Positions 62,875 to 64,000 of a stretch of DNA of 64,000 bases are shown here, piece by piece. Numbering within the stretch: position 1 is the stretch's first letter; every line of letters starts with the position of its first letter. The stretch is taken from the NCBI GenBank assembly GCA_029339505.1, contig JAQISU010000057.1, forward strand, positions 5,600,001-5,664,000. Reading direction: 5' to 3'. Source of the DNA: Unio delphinus (taxonomy: Eukaryota; Mollusca; Bivalvia; Unionida; Unionidae). The position numbers were made by a program, and so were the translations under genes. The notes beneath the pieces are model-generated. The model did not search any database, was not told where the DNA came from, and was given only the letters and a program-made list of their open reading frames with translations.

Positions 62875-63665
62875 AATCAATGATTAAAACAGTTCCTATG
62901 AATATACAGCAAAATATCTGCCATTAGCACTGTCCCTGTGTAAGTGCAGTATCAATCATTAGCACAGTCCCTGTGAATGTAAGTGCAGTAGCAACTATTA
63001 GAACAGTCCCTGTGAATCTGGAGTGCAGTATTAATTATTAGAACAGTCCCTGTGAATGTACAGTGCATTTTCAGCCATTAGAACAGTGATTCTCTGTAAA
63101 TATACAGCACAAAATCTGCCATTTGAACAGTCTCTGTGAATGTACAGTATCAATCATTAGAACAATCCCTGTGAATTTACAGTACAGTTTCAGCCATTAG
63201 AACAGTCCCAGTGAATATACAGCACAAAATATGCAATTAGAACAGTCCCTGTGAATGTACAGTACAGCATCAATCATTATATGTCTCTGTAAATGTACAT
63301 TACAGTTTCAGCCATTAAAACAGTCCCTTTGAATGTCACACAAGATTAACAATTAGAACAGTCAATATGAATGTACAGTACAAGACCAGCCATTAGAACA
63401 CTGTCCCTGTGACTGTACAGCACAAATCAGCCATTAGAACACTGTCCCTGTGACTGTACAGCACAAATCAGCCATTAGAACATTACCTCTAACTCTGTAG
63501 CATAAAATCAGCCATTAGAAAGTGACTGTCCTTATGACTGTACAGCACAAAAGTAGGCATTCAAACAGTCCCTGTTTCTGTACAGCACAGTATCAACCAT
63601 TAGAATGGTCCTTGTGAGTGTACAGTGCACAAAATCAACAATTTGAACAGTACCTGTGAATGTTA
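62875..63665. repeat. Irregular ~50-60-bp repeat array
   Basis: Recurring cattagaacagtccctgtga and tgtacagtacag-like phrases with variable spacing, roughly fourteen diverged copies. Older than the neighbouring arrays. Confidence 0.8.
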
Positions 63666-64000
63666 TTATGTATGACTGTATTTTTGTAACTCCTGATATA
63701 TGATTTTATCTAATTTTTGTAATTTTTATTCATATCTGTAATTTGTAGTGATTTTCTTAAGTTAGATTTTGCCTACGTCAGTAGTGTCTGTTTGAGGAAT
63801 ATTAGTAGCATACAGTTATGTAGGATCAATAAATAGTTGCTTACATATTCTTTGACAATTACTTATAATAATCATAATAATGAGTCATGTTGACTACATT
63901 GGGTTAATTTTTTTATTGGCTGGTGGGCTTTGGATGGTTCTAGAAGAATAAAGTAATTTCTCATTGAAAAAGCTAGGTCACCTTGAATTGACGATTAAAA
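63666..64000. other. Window end, nothing recognised
   Basis: AT-rich spacer without a recognisable gene. Confidence 0.5.

Overview
This is eukaryotic, AT-rich, intron-rich animal DNA. It has GT-AG exons of an LDL-receptor-like membrane protein, tRNA-derived SINEs, several non-LTR retrotransposon (LINE) relics, very many micro- and minisatellites and a large Polinton. The mix suggests a spiralian invertebrate, perhaps a mollusc. That is inference; the species cannot be read from the sequence.

Region 1 (1-25,300): eleven plus-strand exons spread over 23 kb form the 3' part of one gene. They encode, in order, an EGF-like module, a YWTD beta-propeller region, a second EGF-like module, two Sushi/CCP modules, one transmembrane helix and a cytoplasmic tail with a stop at 25,289. 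All exon phases agree. The introns are filled by minisatellites, SINEs, LINE relics and a 578-bp hAT-type MITE with perfect ends and target duplication.

Region 2 (25,300-28,374): gene-poor, with a 36-bp minisatellite and one unrecognised minus-strand coding relic.

Region 3 (28,375-43,753): a nearly complete 15.4-kb Polinton (Maverick) with 250-bp terminal inverted repeats and a target duplication (caagga). Left half: packaging ATPase, zinc-ribbon/phospholipase A2 gene, integrase, and a 1,310-residue replicase that fuses a family-B DNA polymerase to an SF1 helicase and an HNH nuclease. Right half: a Cys-rich protein, a free-standing HNH homing endonuclease, two unknown proteins, and a plus-strand virion block (pVI-like protein, major capsid protein, core protein, adenain-like protease, fibre-like protein, membrane protein, penton-like minor capsid protein). 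Together these encode replication and integration, packaging, capsid maturation and probably cell attachment, so the element looks like an integrated virus. Three genes (PLA2, major capsid protein, core protein) carry single-nucleotide frame breaks. They are either early decay or sequence errors.

Region 4 (43,754-64,000): a second, decayed Polinton of another lineage (chromodomain integrase relic at 45.2-45.7 kb, capsid-region relic near 46.1 kb), LINE relics on both strands (50.6-54.7 kb), a fold-back element, SINEs, one likely transmembrane exon of another gene (58.25-58.53 kb), and long 29-, 47- and 50-bp tandem arrays up to the window end.
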